A stretch of 6,804 nucleotides of DNA from Planctomycetota bacterium (GTDB taxonomy: Bacteria; Planctomycetota; Phycisphaerae; Sedimentisphaerales; Anaerobacaceae): NCBI GenBank assembly GCA_026386835.1, contig JAPLMV010000039.1:1-6804 (forward strand), read 5' to 3'. Below the pieces are notes generated by a model. That model had not been told where the DNA came from and searched no databases. It saw nothing but the letters and a program-made list of their open reading frames with translations. Position 1 is the stretch's first letter. The number at the start of each line of letters is the position of its first letter. Shown in pieces: positions 5,286 through 6,804 of this stretch. The translations under genes and the position numbers were made by a program.

Positions 5286-6512
5286 TTAGCCGCTGATGGA
5301 ACAGGTTCCGCCATCTGCCTTGGTTTTATAAAGTTTTTTATTGTACGGAAGTTTCATCAGCAACATTCCCATAAGACAATTATCGGTAAGCCCCGCATAA
5401 ATCAGTCCGCTGCTGACAAAGACCGAAACAAATATAAACGCCCAATTCAGCAGCCATGACATTATTATTCCCAGCAATACCAGGCTTCCAGCGATAAGCC
5501 TGACCTGGCGTTCCAATGACATTCCACCCTGGCCTTTAATAACCGGCAGTTTCTCTTTTTGCCAGTGAACAATACCGCCTTGCATTACTTTCACTGTATG
5601 GATTCCAGACTGCATCAGCATATCTGCTGCCATCGCAGCACGGTTGCCGGTATGGCAGAGAACTAAATAGCTTTGCCTGGACTGGCTCAGTTCATTAATT
5701 TTAGCCGAAATCATATCTATTGGTATATTAAGTGAATGTTCGATATGCACCTGGCTAAACTCCAAAGCAGAACGCACATCCAGAATTTTTGTCTGCGGGT
5801 CTTGTTTTAAAAGGGATGAGGCATCGCGCGGCGAAATCATCTCTAATGATGTTGCCTGGCCTTTCTGGTTTACCCGTATGATATTATCGAGATTAAACGG
5901 CTTAGGAATAATTTTTGCCCGCATATTCCCGACGAAAGTCTCTTTATTTGTTTCCTTTAAGAACGGATTGCCTTTTTTCTCTTTAGCTATGGTTGACAAT
6001 CGCTGTTCATGATAGTCATGCCCCGGGCACAATATAGTCTCATCCGGCAGAGTTTTTAATTTTTGCAGGGTGTCGAACATTGATTCAGGCGAACCATTTT
6101 GAAAATCTGTTCGACCGACGCTTCCGATTAAAAGCACATCGCCTGAAAACAATTTGCCTTGGCCGTATAAGCTTATCGCGTCATCTGTATGTCCCGGCGT
6201 GTATATGACCTTAACACCGGCAGTTGCTATATTTATCTGGTCATTATCTTTAAGCCGCTTGTCTGCGACACTGGATATAGCTTTTTCATGCATTAAAACC
6301 TGAGCCTTGAACTGTTTCTTTAATACCGCGGCGGAAGAAAAATGGTCGGCATGGGTATGTGTATCAACTATAAATTTCAGTGTAAGCTTATTTTTCGTTA
6401 AATACTTTCTATATTCATCGGGCAAGCTTATATGCGGGTCGATAATCAATGCCTCATTTTCTGAGCTCAGAATATACGAATAACAACTGCCTGCAATAAA
6501 TTGTTTTATCAT
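5286..6512 (-). CDS. Persulfide-dioxygenase-type MBL / rhodanese / membrane-anchor fusion
   Basis: A 408-residue fusion. Residues 1 to about 200 are a metallo-beta-lactamase fold of the ETHE1 (persulfide dioxygenase) type: 'THTHADH' (51-57), 'TPGHT' (105-109), 'FSGDVLLIGSVGRTDF' (122-137) and 'CPGHDYH' (162-168), with His52, His54, Asp56, His57, His108, Asp125 and His165 as metal-site residues. ETHE1-type enzymes use one iron to oxidise glutathione persulfide to sulfite. Residues about 225-325 are a rhodanese domain with 'LDVRSALEF' (244-252) and the active loop 'CHTGNRA', Cys286 carrying the sulfane sulfur. Residues about 330-395 resemble the YgaP C-terminal anchor, with membrane helices near 338-354 and 357-375. 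The protein probably passes sulfane sulfur between the two domains at the inner membrane during sulfide detoxification; this coupling is inference. AAAGGGG (6519-6525) lies 6 bases before the ATG. No clear terminator follows. It is unlinked to its neighbours. Confidence 0.88.
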   Translation of the reverse strand: MIKQFIAGSCYSYILSSENEALIIDPHISLPDEYRKYLTKNKLTLKFIVDTHTHADHFSSAAVLKKQFKAQVLMHEKAISSVADKRLKDNDQINIATAGVKVIYTPGHTDDAISLYGQGKLFSGDVLLIGSVGRTDFQNGSPESMFDTLQKLKTLPDETILCPGHDYHEQRLSTIAKEKKGNPFLKETNKETFVGNMRAKIIPKPFNLDNIIRVNQKGQATSLEMISPRDASSLLKQDPQTKILDVRSALEFSQVHIEHSLNIPIDMISAKINELSQSRQSYLVLCHTGNRAAMAADMLMQSGIHTVKVMQGGIVHWQKEKLPVIKGQGGMSLERQVRLIAGSLVLLGIIMSWLLNWAFIFVSVFVSSGLIYAGLTDNCLMGMLLMKLPYNKKLYKTKADGGTCSISG

Positions 6513-6536
6513 AAACCGCCCCTTTACTGATTAAAC

Positions 6537-6548
6537 TGGGATATCCCA
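6537..6548. promoter_or_regulatory. 12-bp perfect palindrome upstream of the sulfur gene
   Basis: TGGGATATCCCA is a perfect palindrome ending 25 bases before the start codon of the fusion gene. It would lie in the leader if the promoter at 6701-6729 is used. A weak promoter-like pair just upstream (TTGGTT, 16 bases, TATATG on the minus strand) would place it over a start site instead. It may be a protein binding site or a short hairpin; chance cannot be excluded. Confidence 0.35.
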
Positions 6549-6604
6549 TATAAAACACTTGACTACGCAACCAAGCCTTTCGATTCCATAATCTTTCTCG
6601 AATT

Positions 6605-6627
6605 GCCATTTTTGGCGATTTTTCGCC
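6605..6627. repeat. Two overlapping, mutually exclusive short hairpins
   Basis: GCCA-TTTT-TGGC (6605-6616) and GGCGA-TTTT-TCGCC (6614-6627) share the middle arm, so only one can form at a time. They fall in the predicted leader of the minus-strand fusion gene, where the loops read AAAA. No U tract follows in either direction, so they are not terminators. Confidence 0.4.
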
Positions 6628-6674
6628 TAACTACCTTAAAATAAACGACCTATCCGCCTTTTTGCCCATTCCTG

Positions 6675-6689
6675 CCTGCCGGCGGCAGG
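6675..6689. repeat. GC-rich hairpin CCTGCC-GGC-GGCAGG
   Basis: A 6-bp perfect GC-rich stem with a three-base loop, preceded by CCTG of a second partial copy (6671-6674). It would sit about 5 nt from the 5' end of the predicted transcript of the fusion gene. The CCTGCCTG string also occurs at 4263-4270 in the putative RNA, so it may belong to a dispersed REP-like family; only a genome search would show that. Confidence 0.45.
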
Positions 6690-6699
6690 TACAACGCCA

Positions 6700-6729
6700 C
6701 ATTGTAAACCAACAATGCCTTGATGTAAA
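6700..6729 (-). promoter_or_regulatory. Promoter with overlapping inverted-repeat operator for the sulfur gene
   Basis: On the minus strand TTTACA (6724-6729), 17 bases, TACAAT (6701-6706): each box is one mismatch from the sigma-70 consensus and the spacing is ideal. The predicted start near 6694 gives a leader of about 180 nt. The perfect inverted repeat CATTGT-N6-ACAATG (6700-6717) covers the -10 box and part of the spacer, a common place for a repressor site. The regulator is unknown. No gene was recognised in the remaining bases (6730-6804). Confidence 0.55.
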
Positions 6730-6804
6730 GCTCACCACAAAGAAAATAAGGACTCGCAGAATTAAAGGTATCCGGTACAATTTATATATAGTTTCCCCCG
6801 GTTA

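Noticed and set aside
6783..6798. A third NrdR box (CTATATATAA on the minus strand)
   Set aside because: It is an AT-rich string lacking the closing G, has no partner 31 bp away and is not near a nucleotide-metabolism gene.

Overview
The window looks like bacterial chromosome, possibly a member of the Planctomycetota (Phycisphaerae-like). That placement is an inference from recalled resemblance: a stand-alone ATP-cone protein next to nrdR, and the style of the PilZ protein. It was not tested by a search. Base composition is moderate, and nothing marks the window as phage or plasmid.

Left part (1-2722, plus strand): the tail of a glycan-building gene cluster. A GT2-type glycosyltransferase, cut by the window edge, is followed after 1 base by a CgeB-like glycosyltransferase and after 6 more bases by a GT4-type glycosyltransferase. 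The spacing indicates one operon, probably for a surface polysaccharide or glycoprotein glycan.

Middle (2771-3904, minus strand): nrdR, the nucleotide-sensing repressor of ribonucleotide reductase genes, followed by a small protein made of an ATP-cone plus a helical segment resembling the part after the ATP-cone in anaerobic ribonucleotide reductases. The nrdR promoter (TTGACA, 16 bp, TACAAT) overlaps two NrdR-box-like sequences exactly 31 bp apart, so the pair appears to be autoregulated.

The 760 bases between nrdR and the PilZ gene (3905-4664) hold no convincing protein gene but are rich in signals. The best of these is a minus-strand unit of about 245 nt with its own promoter (4400-4428) and a 13-bp terminator hairpin ending in seven U (4151-4187). 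It looks like an independent structured RNA that I cannot assign to a known class. Its centre holds two interleaved inverted repeats that can pair in several competing ways.

Right part: a small PilZ protein (cyclic-di-GMP binding, plus strand), then a minus-strand gene for a three-part protein: an ETHE1/persulfide-dioxygenase-type metallo-beta-lactamase domain, a rhodanese domain and a YgaP-like two-helix membrane anchor. Its probable promoter (6701-6729) is about 180 nt upstream of the start codon and is overlapped by an 18-bp inverted repeat, a likely operator. Perfect inverted repeats with a TACAAT/ATTGTA core recur three times between 4273 and 5111 and may be a family of intergenic elements.
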